Shown one piece after another: positions 10,681 to 22,087 of a stretch of 64,000 nt of DNA (position 1 is the first letter of the stretch; each line of letters starts with the position of its first letter). The position numbers and the translations under genes were made by a program. This stretch comes from Adenophora triphylla var. japonica. Its lineage: Eukaryota; Streptophyta; Magnoliopsida; Asterales; Campanulaceae. Under the pieces are notes generated by a model, which did no database searches, was not told the origin of the DNA, and saw nothing but the letters and a program-made list of their open reading frames with translations. The DNA lies in contig JAFEMH010007495.1 of NCBI GenBank assembly GCA_022495995.1, forward strand, positions 23,655 through 87,654. The letters are read 5' to 3'.

Positions 10681-10963
10681 AGACTTGGAGCAGAACTTGA
10701 ACAAATTCAAAGAACTTTTTGTTTCATTTTCTTTTCACATTTTGATTCATAGTATTCACATTTCCTAGTGCCTATATAAAGGCGAATAAGTATCACCTAT
10801 CGATAATTCAGATTGTAATCGAAAACTTGTTTCTAATTATATTTTATCAAAGTATCTGATATTTGGATCCTTTGGTTTTATTTCTCGGGTTTTGTTCGTG
10901 TAACAATTCCTTTGTTCTTCAAGTCTCACTCGTGTAGTGATTCTTGTTTACGCTTCCGCATCA
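10614..10963 (+). repeat. 3' LTR of the gypsy element
   Basis: 350 bp, the same length as the 5' LTR and nearly identical to it, followed by the target duplication GATTA at 10964-10968. Confidence 0.95.
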
Positions 10964-10968
10964 GATTA

Positions 10969-12340
10969 AAACCCTAGAAACCCTAGAAGTTAAGAATGAG
11001 ATTAGAGGGGAAATCAATGTATTTTGTGATTGATATTGTTAAACCTTCATTGATAATAATGATTAGGGTTTAGGCACGGGGATTGATTGGTGTTAATCTA
11101 AATATTCCATGCTAGGGTTTTGAAATGAATTAGGATTTCGTGTGTGTGCCGTGTGTGTGTGTGATGTGTGTAGTGTGTGTGTGTTAGGGTTAGGGTGTGT
11201 GTGTGTGCCATGTATGTGTTGTGTGCATATGTGTGTCATGCGTGGTGCCAGCTGCGTGCGTGCATGTGTGGTGTGTGGGTATGGGTGGCGGGTGTGTGTG
11301 TGTGTGTATTAGGGTTTAGTGTGTGTTTGTGTGTGCTGAAAAAGATGAGATTAGTGTGTGTAAAGTGAAATAGAGGGAGTATTGATAGGAATTGATTATG
11401 GAAACCCTAGGGGTAGCTTGGTAAACCTAATGGAGGATAATTAACCTTAGAAGGAGTTAAAGTAGATTAACTCATAGATTAATAAGATGAATTAAAAGGA
11501 GTTTTGGTACTTAGTAAATAGAAATTACTTGTACCTAAGAATGGTTTTGCATGATTGTAGATTCGTGCAGGGACTAGTGTTGCAAGAAGTGCAAGTAACC
11601 CAAGGTAAGGGATTACGATCCTTAGTAATTGAAGTATTCATCCTTGTGATAGGATTCCTTGTATTGTATTGAATGCATGTACTACCAATGTGGCCGATAG
11701 TTTCGTTTCTAATGTTTCCTTGAATTGAACGTCTATTGAAATGTTCCTACCCTTGATATGTGTTGTTCTAAAGGTATCCATGATAATTGAATTTTGTTAA
11801 TATGTTCTAGTACCTATAAACATGATGTGTGGAATTGTGTTATATCTATTTGAACTTGATGTAGCTAATCAGACATGATAACAGTAACCATCACAACCAA
11901 GTAACAAAGATAGGAGTGTGCTCGATGCATACTCTCAAGCAATAGTTGACATATTTCAAACATAATTGTGCAACTACATGGGCTACTCCATATTTGAATC
12001 AAATTAATGTACTAATTAACAAAAATATTTATATTTTAATTGTACTGTTGAATTTGTTGTACTGGCCGAATCGAAGATACGAAATAAATTAACCTAGTCT
12101 GTTGACTTATTCCAGATGTTTTAATTATATAAATCTCTTAATTTCTTTAATTTAGATATTAGTATTATAAATTTATATAGATAAATAATTATAATATAAA
12201 TTAATTTTATACAGAACTATATTGAAATTAATCGAAAGAAAATTTATAAATTATAATATAAATATAACTAAAAATATCATAATATTAAGGTAGTTAAGTA
12301 AGTAGACCATCCTAACTTTCATATTAGTTGTTATGGGTAA
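10969..12340. other. Continuation of the interrupted host sequence; (TG)n-rich stretch
   Basis: The sequence resumes after the gypsy insertion with AAACCCTAGAAACCCTAG. A degenerate GT/TG-rich stretch lies at about 11140-11330. The stretch near 11570-11610 (GTGCAGGGAC, CCAAGGTAAGGGATT) resembles the U5 portion of gypsy LTRs. I see no gene, and the rest is AT-rich. Confidence 0.4.
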
Positions 12341-12459
12341 AATTCAGGATTGATACATCTTGAGTTCTTATCAGCATGTCAACATTTTCACACTCGAGGG
12401 CAAGGTAAAAATTATTTATTTAATAACAATTATTTATTTCTGTTATATTTTATCACAGG

Positions 12460-12860
12460 GATAAAAAAGCACGTGAGGAAAGCCATGACCAACAGACTCC
12501 TTTCAACGGATCGAAGACTAAGTCAAGATGAGGATGACCTACCGAGATTGTAGGGGAGTTAGTTAGGATTTGATTTTTTCTGTTTTCTTTTTTATTATTT
12601 AAAGCTCATGGCTGGAAAAGAGAACACACGAACACATACACACACGCATTACACTCACACAGCTCAAGAACACGTTGTAATCCGCCATAGCTTTCTACCT
12701 TGTAATTCATAGATAATACAATTGTTTGGGAAGGTAGGTGCTCATAATCACCTCCCGAGGTTTTGTGCCGGCGAGATAGTCATCTCAAGGGTTTTTCTCG
12801 TTAGATGATCGAGCCATCTTGATTACATTATTGTACCAATTTTACTCCATTGCACCCTCC
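12460..12860 (+). mobile_element. LTR-like fragment with end of a coding frame
   Basis: A short frame ends DEDDLPRL at 12553. It is followed by T-rich DNA, AACACACGAACACATACACAC, a CTTGTAATTCATAGATAATACAATT poly(A)-like region and then CACCTCCCGAGGTTTTGTGCCGG. This order (pol C-terminus, U3, R, U5) is usual at the 3' end of plant gypsy elements. No partner LTR or target duplication was found, so it is a relic at best. Confidence 0.3.
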
Positions 12861-13546
12861 TTCGTTTCATTTCAAATTTCTTCTTTGTTGATTTTTTTTA
12901 CCAAAACATTAGTATAATAAAGTCTAGTTAGATAGGGAGACTATATAATTATTAGGAGATTAGGATGAAAAGTAAGAAAACCAAAAACGAGGTCTTTAAT
13001 CATGGCTAACTCACAACTTTTCATACTCTTAATTAGCTGTTTAGTACTTCTAGATTTTTTACACATTATTTTAATATAAAAAATGTGTAAATAGTAGGAC
13101 CCAATAATAATTAAAAAACAAAACAAAAAAAAACCTACCTAATTTGACGCCCACTCCCACCTCTACTCCTGCGCACACTTCCCCTTTACTCCCTCTCTCA
13201 ATCCTTAAATTCATCATCAAACCCTATCAATTCATCGTTCGATTTCCTCATCCGCCGTTCGATTTCTTCAGCCATTCGATTTCTTCATCGGTACAACCAT
13301 ATATTCAATATAATTTGGGGTTTAATTAGGGTTCATGTTTTTTGCTATTCTACATAGACCTGTGTTTGTGTTGCTTGATTTTTGAAGGCTTGATTATCGA
13401 ACCTGAATTTCTTTCATACCTGCTACGGTTGAAATCTGGTAGTAGTTCTAAATTTATGATGATGATGTATTCGGACCAGCGATGTGAAGTAAGTCGAACT
13501 AGTTAAATTCTCTGTTTGAACTCAATGAAACTTACTTTTAATTAAT
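12861..13546. other. Intergenic or upstream DNA of the DUF1990 locus
   Basis: CT-rich stretches near 13145-13290 (repeated TTCGATTTC) could be a 5' leader. I looked for the N-terminal exons of DUF1990 here and found none. Confidence 0.4.
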
Positions 13547-14212
13547 TTTGTGAGCGATCTACTGTAGTAAGTTTGAACTCAATGAAACAACCACCTCGTT
13601 CGATTCCTCATCCCGTCCCTAATAATTACATTGAATTGAAAATAATTTTTACTTTGTTATGAATTATGGCAATTTATGTTGAATTGACAAAGTCAACACA
13701 AGGTTGTTCATTACTGTGAGGTTGTGTTTCAGTGCTTTTAATAGCTTTCTGCTCCATATGGCTTTAATTTTCTCTCAAGTGGATTAAATGATTTTGATTC
13801 TCAGTAACATTAGTTCGATAATCATGAGTCATATGCACTTATAGTAGAATACAAGGTTGTTCATTGTTCACAAAGTTCATATCTAGTTTTAAAAAATTGT
13901 AGAGCCTACTGTATTCCATAGTCAGAGCAGTTTGTTGTTCATAGTTAAAGGAGTTAGTTAAACTGGGGTGAAATTCTGTGCTTGTGTGAATGAGATTTTT
14001 CCCTGGCTCATGATGCCTCTGCAGATTGCGTACGTTAATGAAAGTAAAAAGCCTAAAAGTCCTGTCGCAGCTTTCAGTTTTGGTGGAGGCACCCTCAAAG
14101 GACACCTACTGGTTAGTGCATCTTCATTAGTAATACTTGTGCATTCAGTGTGGATAACTGGCTCTTAAAAGATATTTTGTTACATTACAAGAAAATAAGA
14201 GATTATTATCAT
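13547..14212. repeat. Segmental duplication copy A (DUF1990 exon and flanking introns)
   Basis: This segment is repeated at 41789-41849 plus 44549-45156, the second copy being split by a copia element. Identity is high, with scattered differences such as GTGTTTCAGTG against GTCTTTTGGTG. The right end of similarity is GATTATTATCAT. After it copy A runs for 67 bp into the LARD LTR, whereas copy A' continues into the real intron. Confidence 0.9.
13962..14111 (+). pseudogene. DUF1990/UPF0548 penultimate exon, copy A
   Basis: The frame encodes VKFCACVNEIFPWLMMPLQ, then a conserved GGGTLKGHLL, ending at a donor CTG|GTTAGT. Plant UPF0548 proteins (for example Arabidopsis At2g17695, of unknown function) have the same order of conserved blocks. 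Just upstream, the codon before TGVKFC reads TAA in this frame, so either the acceptor lies very close or a base has been lost. The downstream exon does not follow here; the LARD does. I score this as a stranded exon, although splicing across 31 kb to the last exon is not excluded. Confidence 0.75.
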
Positions 14213-14279
14213 TCAGGACATTGATTTAAGGGAATTTATAATTGGTTGCCCTTAAACGCTCTATTTAAGATCCTAGTAC

Positions 14280-14855
14280 TGATGTGACCATAAAAAATGG
14301 TCAACAAAAAATACGATAGACCTAGGGGTCAAAATGGACATAATAAATACGTGGAAAATGTGTAGCATTAAGGGGATAAAATAATCATTATTATATGGAC
14401 CCCAAAAATATTGTGATATGTATGGCTTCCCAAATATGTCAAATGGGTCAAATATGCTAAATGGGTCAAATAGGTCAAATGGGCTAAACGGGCCAAGCGG
14501 ACAAACGACAAATGGGCCAAATGGGCCGAATGGGTTAAAAGCCCATCCACCGGGCTATATATACGAAGGAAGCTTCTCATTGGGGGGGACTCTCTCTCAC
14601 TCTCAGGTTTTCACTTCCTCTTCCTCCACAAAAACATACACTTTCTCTCTCTTTATTCTCTCTATAAATATTCAACATTTATTTACACAAAGAATGGCAT
14701 AATGATTCTCACACCGGAGGGGCTTTAGCCGGAGATGCCCCCAGCTTAGATTACGATGTTCCTTGTGCAGATCAGTGTTGGAGAACTCAGCTGGACTCAT
14801 CCGACCGGAGATGTGACGTGGAGGCTTGTATTGGAGCAGATTTTTTATAGCAACA
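14280..14855 (+). repeat. 5' LTR of the LARD
   Basis: It starts TGATGTGACC and probably ends AGCAACA. A degenerate primer-binding-like sequence, TGGTTCATTGCCGAGAA, follows 3 bp later. U3 contains short direct repeats of the type AAATGGGTC/AAATGGGCC (14442-14535) ahead of a CTATATATACG TATA box near 14554. A second region, ACACCGGAGGGGCTTTAGCCGGAG, is shared with the right LTR. The LTR end is inferred, because the other LTR is truncated before it. Confidence 0.65.
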
Positions 14856-15581
14856 GCTTGGTTCATTGCCGAGAACGAGAAGAAGGTTGCCAGATCCACA
14901 GACGACAGTCAACCAAGGAAAGTGGAAGCAGTTTACGTCAAGTTCCATGGCTGATTTTTCGAAGGGACAGTGGCAAGGTAACAAGTAGTAGAGAAGCAAA
15001 AGTAGTGTAAACAGTAAAAAACAAAAAAGTTGATCGCAAAAATGAGATCGTCAATTAAGTGAGATCGCAAAAATTGAAGCGGCAGTTCATCTCGCCGTGG
15101 TCCATCTCGCAAGAATTCAAAGTCGCCATAAATTGAAATTGCAAGAGGCGAAGTCGCGTGTAGAAATTGAAAATGGCAGTCATTTCATCTAGCCCGATCA
15201 ATCAAAATCGCAGAAATCCAAATACCCAAGAATGAAATCGCAGAAACGAAATAGCCAGAAAGGAAATTGCAAATGAAAAAAAGAAGGAAAAAGAAAAACG
15301 ACTACAACGAGGATCGCGAGGCGAGATGCAGATTGCGGAGCGAGATTAGCGGAGCAGGGTCGGGAGCGAGGTAATGGAAGTCGTAAGCGGACTTGAAGAC
15401 GAGGTCGAGCTCGGACGGAGTAAAGGAATCATGGCGAGGTTGAAGCTGATCGAGATCGAGGCTGAGCGAGAAGCTGTTGAGCGAGGTTGAGGATGAGCAA
15501 GATCAGAAGTCGCGGAGCAGGGAGATCAGAGTTGCGAGATAGCAGAGCGAGATAGTGGAGCGAGATCAGCGGCGGAGCGAG
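14856..15581. other. LARD internal region, left part
   Basis: No coding similarity was seen. The stretch is full of degenerate short repeats built on GAGATCGC, GAAATCGC and GGAGCGAG. The sequence resumes after the CACTA element at 22088 with the same GGAGCGAGATTG style. Confidence 0.6.
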
Positions 15582-15596
15582 CACTACTAGAAAAAG

Positions 15597-16062
15597 GCCG
15601 TTTACCGACGGAAATTTCCGTCGGTATTTCTACAAATCCGTCGCTAAATGGATATTACCGACGGAAATAGTCCGTCGGATTCCGTCGGAAATAATTGGTT
15701 GGTAATACCGACGGACAAATTCCGCCGGTATTTCCGTCGGATTATCCGCCGGAAAATAAAAAATTCCGCCGGAAAACGTCCGTCGGAAATGAGTTACGCC
15801 GGCCGGTTAACCGGAGCAATACCGGAGGTTACCGATGGAAATATCCGTCGGAAATAAAATCATTACCGACGGTTATAACCGTCGGAAATCAAAAAATTTA
15901 CCGTCGGATCTGTCCGTCGGAATATAAACCCTGAACTGACGGATATGTCCGTCGGTATTTTGAGTATTTTTTTTTATTTTTTATTTTCCGACGGATATTT
16001 CCGCCGGAAAAATTGAATTATTTATTTTTTGTATTAGTTTACCGACGGAAATTTCCGTCGGT
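15597..16062. repeat. Left subterminal repeat region of the CACTA element
   Basis: More than 25 direct and inverted copies of TCCGTCGG/CCGACGGA and TCCGCCGG variants lie within 470 bp, often paired as short hairpins such as ACCGACGGAAATTTCCGTCGGT. The right subterminal region has the same motif. Confidence 0.9.
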
Positions 16063-16275
16063 AATCTGGCCAGATTTTTAAAATTTTTTTTTTTTATTAT
16101 TAAACCACCTGTAAAAGGCTGTAAACCTGTTCAAACAACCTGTTTTAAACAACTACAAACTACAAACTACAAACACACACAAACAACCCAATTACAAACT
16201 ACAAACACACACAAACAACCTGTTTCGCTTGTACATCAAATAAAATACATATGTTTGTCCAAATCAAGCGACAGG

Positions 16276-16411
16276 AAGGGGAAACCGCGGGAAAGGGGAA
16301 AGGAAACGGCCGGGGAAAGGGGGAAAGGGGAAACTACGGAAAGGGGAAAGGAAAGGGGAAAAGGAAGGAAACGCCGGGGAAAGGCCGGGGAAAAAGGGAA
16401 AGGGAAAAAGA
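16276..16411. repeat. Purine-rich GGGGAAAGG repeat in the CACTA element
   Basis: A low-complexity stretch of AGGGGAAAGGAAA-type units. Open frames through it have no recognisable similarity. Confidence 0.8.
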
Positions 16412-16459
16412 AACTACATATGTTTGTTTGTTTAATTACATGTCAATGAAAATTCATGT

Positions 16460-16805
16460 TTAACAACCACGAGCGCCGCCACCGTCGCTACCGCTACCAC
16501 CACCACGCATGTATAAACCTATCAAGATATTAATTAAAAAACAATATATCAATATATATACAAATAAAAAGACAATAATAAAATGTAAACATTATATATA
16601 TGACATTTACAATTAAATGATACTTACCGCCACCGGGAGAGATAGATATTTCCATTTTTCCTTCCTCATTAATAATTGCGTCCAAATTAACCCGCTCGGA
16701 TGGTTCACTACGTCCGTAACCAGAAGTAGATCCTCCCTCCCGTCCTTGGTGAAACAAGACGATGGACAAAACCCGCAACCTTCCCTCTCTTTGAACGATT
16801 GCCAC
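16460..16805 (-). pseudogene. Possible end of the CACTA second gene
   Basis: A minus-strand frame encodes SERVNLDAIINEEGKMEISISPGG and then reaches a GTAAGTA donor near 16626. A Gly-rich frame, MRGGGSGSDGGG, lies downstream near 16511-16460 and ends in a stop. The position between the tnp2 remnant and the subterminal repeats fits the second gene of CACTA elements. I do not recognise a specific domain. Confidence 0.3.
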
Positions 16806-17152
16806 CTCGACCCGACATATCTAAACTAGTATATTATATATGTAGACGGAAAATATTATCAAGTAGAACAAAATTTAAATATTACATAGCATGTAAAGAG
16901 TAACCAAGTAAACAAAACGTGGGTAACGGTGGACTTGGTGTCCCGTCGCATTGCACTTCTTGCCTTTAAAATAGAAATGACAATATGAAAACAAGAAATA
17001 ATGGAGTTCACATGGACCGGGTTTCGTATAAGGTTGTTTTACTAAAAACAAAAAGAAGCAAAATAATGGAGTTCACTTGGATCGCTGAATTTGAAATAAT
17101 ATTGTTGTTTTCTTTAAAATAGAGAGAAAGAGGGTTTACATTTATAATGAAA

Positions 17153-17291
17153 TGAGTGGAAAATATCAAGTTTGCACAAGCATTTGGCCCAAAGATTGAA
17201 ACTTTGAAAGTAGATTTATTATTATAATAATTAATCAAAGTTTCAATCTTGGGCCTAACGCTTGTGCAAAAAACTTGAGATTTTCCACTCC
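17153..17291. repeat. Foldback (inverted repeat) inside the CACTA element
   Basis: The left arm (from GAGTGGAAAATATCAAG) pairs with the right arm (ending CTTGAGATTTTCCACTC) over about 53 bp with a few mismatches. The spacer is an AT-rich loop of about 25 bp. The arm sequence AAAGATTGAAACTTTG is mirrored by CAAAGTTTCAATCTT. Confidence 0.85.
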
Positions 17292-17330
17292 AAAGATAAC
17301 CCCACGGTAGTGGTCAGACGTGATAGTAGT

Positions 17331-17611
17331 GGGGTTGGCTTCTATCCCATCCCGAAATACACGCATGAATTGCAAATATCACTTTGTCTACTTGCTTTAT
17401 AATCGAAAATCAAGAAATTTTGACAAAGATAACCCCATGGTCTCCAAGTGCACGACGTAGACTAGGTCAATCAAACACTATCGATTATAATCGACAGTGT
17501 AATCAACCATATATGTCTAGTATACACTCAGAGAACAATAGGATTAATGCAACCGAAATATTTCAACTCTCGACAATTCAAGCAATTTTAATAGACAATA
17601 ATGATATTTAT
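17331..17611. repeat. Direct repeat copy 1 inside the CACTA element
   Basis: About 275 bp is repeated at 20083-20362 in the same orientation, with shared runs such as CCATGGTCTCCAAGTGCACG and ATCAACCATATATGTCTA. The pair brackets the transposase remnant. Copy 1 continues directly into TATATATACAT and then the ATT microsatellite. No coding function is seen. Confidence 0.9.
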
Positions 17612-17690
17612 ATATATACATATATGTATATTTTTATTTTTATTTTTATTGATTATTTTATTTTTTATTTTTTATTATTATATTTATGTC

Positions 17691-17801
<111 letters not shown>

Positions 17802-17870
17802 AGTGATAAGTGATATAAAATGTACAAAACATTATATACAAAACATTATCTGAATTAAAACTAAATTGAT

Positions 17871-19829
17871 TCATTCACTACAATCTTGATCACTATCACT
17901 ACAAAATTCAATTTCTTCTTCACTAGTTTCCTCGTCGTCGTCTTCTTCCTCATCTTCATCATCGGACCCAGATATATACCCTTCTCCTTCCTCATCCTCC
18001 ACATTGTCATCATCGATTTCATTGAAAGTGACTTCCTCCCCTAGTGGACGGGTGTTTTCGGCCATTAATGCTTCATCCTCCTCGACATTATCATTCAAGT
18101 CAATAATCGGAGGTATAGGCATTTCCTCTTCCTGATAACAATCATGTAATGATGAATCAATATTTGAAGTAGACGTTTTTGCACGGTAACTCCCAAAATA
18201 TACTCTTTTTAATCCAGTTATGGTCTTTACCAAATCCGTCTGGTCTATCCTTTGAAAACATCTTTCCCCACCCGACATCAGACACCTCAGACACCTGCTC
18301 AAAAATATCCTCCCCACTCAGACGAGGAGGGGGGCCCCGTTGCTCAACTCTATTTTTGGTGAAAGCATTCCTCTGTTTACGAAATGGATGGTCACTAGGA
18401 AGAAACCGTCTGTGGCAATCAAACCAACACCGCTTCTTGTAATGTCAAGTGTGAATGCATCTCGTATTTTCCATACAATACGGACAGCCAATCTCCCATG
18501 TGTGCTCCATCCCGACATCATACCATAAGCGTGAAAGTCATTAATTGTCCACATCACCGCAGCCCTCATGTTAAAATTTTGCAACTTGAAAGCATCCCAT
18601 GTCCGGACACCATCATTCCACACTGCTTGAGTTCATCCATCGAGGTCGAAGATACACATCAATGTTTTTGCCTGGATTCGAAGGGCCGGGAATGAACAAA
18701 CTCAAATACATATAAGGATCAGCCATACATAACCACGGGGAAGATTATACATGTGACTATAACAGCCAACATGAATAAGATTTTGCCCCTGGTCCAAATG
18801 GAGAAAACCCATCCGTACATATCCCCATTTTATGTTTCTAGGATCCGCAGAAAATCAGGTAAGTGGCATCAAAATGTTTCCATGCTTCACCGTCGAAGGA
18901 TGAGTCATCACACCCTCTTCACGAGGACACTCTTTGTGCCAACGCATGGCTTCGAGCTTTCTTTCAATGCGTAAATTCGTTGCAACCTGGGAATTAGCGG
19001 CATATAACGTAACCGCGCCCGAGGCACGTTTTTCTTGTGCTTGGCACTACCACGGCGTTGTGGCTTATACCTACTAAGTCCACATATTGAACATGTATCG
19101 AGGCCCTCATTTTCTTTATAAAAAAGCATGCACCGATTCTTGCAAGCATCAATTTTAACATACCCAAGACCGATCTCGCCCACCAACTTTTTCGTCTCAT
19201 AAAAATTGTGAACCATATTATTTTCTTCGGGTAGCATCCGATGTCCCCATGACATTATACGATCGTAAGTATCTTTGGCTCATATTTGTATCGCCTTAAT
19301 ATTTAGAAGCTCAGCCACTTGCTCTAACACCGTAGCCTTTGCACTGTGATGAATTTTCTCATTTGCGAGTCCATTAAATCCATAAACTTCTTTGCAACGG
19401 GATTTGGTGCCTCTGTTGGATTAGGGTTCCAATCAAACTCGGGCGGCCGCATTTCGAACCATATCATCCAAACCGACAGACGGCTCCTCTTCATCAATCA
19501 AATGTTCGGGTTCCCTTGGCGGACCACTTGATACTGATAGGATGATTGCGAACACTTGTTTCAACCACATAACGCTCCCCGTGCGCTATCCATACCTTGT
19601 AACCATCAACAAACCCCGACTCTAAAACATGTTTCTTTACCCATCCAACACTCGATATTTTCTATTCTTACACTTTTTACAAGGACACCTAATCTTATCA
19701 CCACGCATGCACCGGGATGCGCTCTAGCAAACTCCACAAAATGTTCTAAACCTTCTAAGAATTGAGTTCGACACCCCTTCTACCGGGATTACTACGATTA
19801 TCCATCCAACTACGATCTTCTCCGCACAT
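17871..19829 (-). pseudogene. TNP2-type CACTA transposase, degraded and internally deleted
   Basis: The N-terminus starts at 19829 with MCGEDRSWMDNRSNPGRRG, the transposase-associated domain found at the start of plant CACTA transposases. Downstream are KKLVGEIGLGYVKIDAC and CMLFYKENEGLDTCSICG (about 19196-19050), then NLPPWLCMADPYMYL (about 18750-18700). The last TNP2 block is FNMRAAVMWTINDFHAYGM with GWSTHG (about 18570-18500). In-frame stops occur near 19770, 19280, 18850 and 18630. After about 18450 the rest of TNP2 is missing. The frame resumes as an acidic C-terminal tail rich in Asp and Glu (18120-17871). Confidence 0.85.
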
Positions 19830-20082
19830 AATTAACTCCTGCATTTCATAATGTATTAACAGCTTAGATGTAATTAACGCATTACAATTCCCTAAATTTG
19901 GATTACAAACTTAAAAGCAACAAGACATGTTTCTTTAGGTTTAGAATTGGGGTTGGCTTCTATCGCACACCATATTAAACATTTTTTTAATTATTAATAT
20001 TTTAAATATTAATATTTAATTCTTTGTTGTAAAGTATATCATTTCCTATGATGAAAGGACAATTCATGTCCATTAGGTTTAG

Positions 20083-20362
20083 AATTGGGTTGGCTTCTAT
20101 CCCATTCCGAAATACACGTATGAATTGCAAATATCACCTTGTCTACTTGCTTTATAATCGAAAATCAAGAAATTTCGGCAGCATAACCCCATGGTCTCCA
20201 AGTGCACGACGTAGACTAGGTCAATCATACACTATCGATTAGAATCGACAGTGTAATCAACCATATATGTCTACTATACACTCAGAGACCAATAGGATTA
20301 ATGCAACCGAAATATCTCAACTATCGACTATTCAAGCAATTTTAATAGACAATGATGATATT
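20083..20362. repeat. Direct repeat copy 2 inside the CACTA element
   Basis: This is the second copy of the 275-bp unit at 17331-17611. The homology ends at AATGATGATATTTA, after which this copy continues into unique sequence. Confidence 0.9.
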
Positions 20363-20679
20363 TACAAAACATATAATCGTGCATTTCAAGACTGCCCACA
20401 CGGACAATTTAAGAATCGATGACTACATGTTGACCTCTGCATGATAAGTTAAAGATTCTTAAACGGGTTTCTAAGCTTTTTTGTTTCAACCGTCACAACG
20501 TCACGTCGTAATATTAATTTTTATTCATTACCGTAAAATGCATAATTTTACAATAATGAATTAACACACACATCTATCATATTTTTTAAATTATTAATAT
20601 TGTGAATAATTTGAAATATTAATTCTTTATTGTAAAATTTGAAATTTTACAATGATGAATTAAATTAACATTTATAAAC

Positions 20680-20916
20680 AAGATAAGAGTCGTTCTCATC
20701 CACAACTATCAAAACCCAATCTCATCTTAGACCAAGAAAGACGAGCAAACAAGTTCATTGCCGTTTGAGTCAAGGATTTTCTGTTTAATAAGAGTTATTT
20801 AATCTTATTAAACAGAAAATCCTTGACTCAAACGGCAATGAACTTGTTTGCTCTGTATTTCTTGGTCTAAGAAGACGAATTTTGATAGTTGTGGGTGAAA
20901 AAGGCTCTCATCTTAT
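20680..20916. repeat. Long near-perfect hairpin inside the CACTA element
   Basis: Two arms of about 113 bp (20680-20793 and 20803-20916) are inverted copies separated by a 9-nt loop, GTTATTTAA. The inner 55 bp or so of each arm is almost perfectly paired, including TTGCCGTTTGAGTCAAGG. The outer part carries a few mismatches and short indels. A transcript through it would form a long double-stranded RNA stem. Confidence 0.92.
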
Positions 20917-21529
20917 TTATATTTTAAATAGAGTTGTACCTCAATCTATTTAAAGCCTAATTAACTACCAATTAGGTATAATGAAGAGCCACTTCCAAAA
21001 CCCAGCTTGATAAACTAGTTAGAAAATGCAAACAACCTAAATCGGAGGACCAATCAAGCATCAAACATTCAAATATTTGAAAATTCACACAAATACCAAT
21101 CAATAATCATGAACATTAGAATCAAAAACAAATTAGGGTTCTTACAAATACCAATCAAAAATATCATATTCCTTAATTCCCGCGCAAACAAGTATTAGTG
21201 CGAATATTAGCGGGACGGAGGAGTAAATACTATCTCAAATATCAATACAATTAAGTTTTCCTTTTACTAACCACCTCAATGCACACAAGATCTGTAGGTC
21301 ATTTCATATTTTCTCAAACCTTAATAGATTACTCTGTGATTCACCTAATCCGAGCCACGTGGTCAATATATTAAGTTTCTCAAATAATGAACCAAGTAGA
21401 ATGTTGTTAAAACCACGTCACCGAATTTACCATTTAATTATTTTTGTATGTCGATACAGAAAAATGAAATTGTTTGAAGTAACAAAATCAGCCCTCTACG
21501 TGCAAACGGATATACTACAGCATAAATCG

Positions 21530-21850
21530 AGTGAGAGAGAGAACGATTGAGAGAGAGAAAGCGAGAGAGAGAGATAACGTACCGGCGACGGCAACGGCGA
21601 TGGAAAGAAACGGCGGCGACGGCGTGGACGGCGTGTTCTTCTTGGCGGCGAATTACTGAGAGAGAGAGAGAGAAAGTGAGAGAGAGAAATCGAGTGAGAG
21701 AGAGAAAGCGATTGAGAGAGAGAAGAAGACTTACCGGCGACGGCGAGGCTCGGCGGCGACGGCTTGGCGTTGGCGACGTTAGGGTTCGCGAACTGAGGAT
21801 GGAACGGAGGATCGATCGTAATAAAAATGATACGTAATTAAAAATGGGGA
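21530..21850. repeat. GAGAGA/CGGCGA low-complexity region
   Basis: Alternating GAGAGAGA tracts and GGCGACGGCG tracts lie before the right subterminal repeats of the CACTA element. No real gene is seen. Confidence 0.7.
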
Positions 21851-21879
21851 AGAAACGCGTTTATATATATGGATTTGTT

Positions 21880-22075
21880 ACCGACGGACTATGTCCGCCG
21901 GTTTTACCGACGGATATACCGACGGAACTTAATCAATTACCGACGGACAAAATGAAATTTTAAAAATTTTAATTCCCGGTAAATTAAATTAAATTTCCGT
22001 CGGTAAATGAAAATTTTCCGTCGGTATTACCGACGGACTTCGTCCGTCGGTAAAAGTCCGTCGGTAATGCCCCTG
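21880..22075. repeat. Right subterminal repeat region of the CACTA element
   Basis: About a dozen ACCGACGGA/TCCGTCGGT copies in both orientations lie directly inside the right terminus, matching the left subterminal region. Confidence 0.9.
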
Positions 22076-22087
22076 TTTCTAGTAGTG

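Larger units (their letters stand above)
5715..10963 (+). mobile_element. Complete Ty3/gypsy LTR retrotransposon with broken coding region
   Basis: The element is 5249 bp with two 350-bp LTRs (5715-6064 and 10614-10963). Each starts TGATG and ends CATCA. The 5-bp target duplication GATTA is perfect (5710-5714 and 10964-10968). The order of domains is gag, zinc knuckle, protease, reverse transcriptase, RNase H and integrase, which is the Ty3/gypsy order. The coding region has many frameshifts and stops, yet the LTRs differ only by a few short tracts. The copy is therefore fairly young but cannot encode its own enzymes, and may have been moved by proteins from a relative. Confidence 0.95.

Noticed and set aside
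10969..10987. Telomere-like AAACCCTAG repeats
   Set aside because: Only two units, with AAACCCTAG in place of the plant telomere AAACCCT. This is common in plant leaders and LTRs.
11177..11368. Cys/Val-rich protein
   Set aside because: It is a frame across the TG-rich repeat.
15648..15934. Frames with repeated DGNSPS or TDGQIPP
   Set aside because: They are translations of the CACTA subterminal CCGTCGG repeats.
16251..16463. Two Gly/Lys/Arg-rich frames
   Set aside because: These are purine-rich low-complexity DNA inside the CACTA element and have no homologue I recognise.
21547..21837. Arg/Glu-rich frame
   Set aside because: It is a translation of GAGAGA tracts in the CACTA interior.
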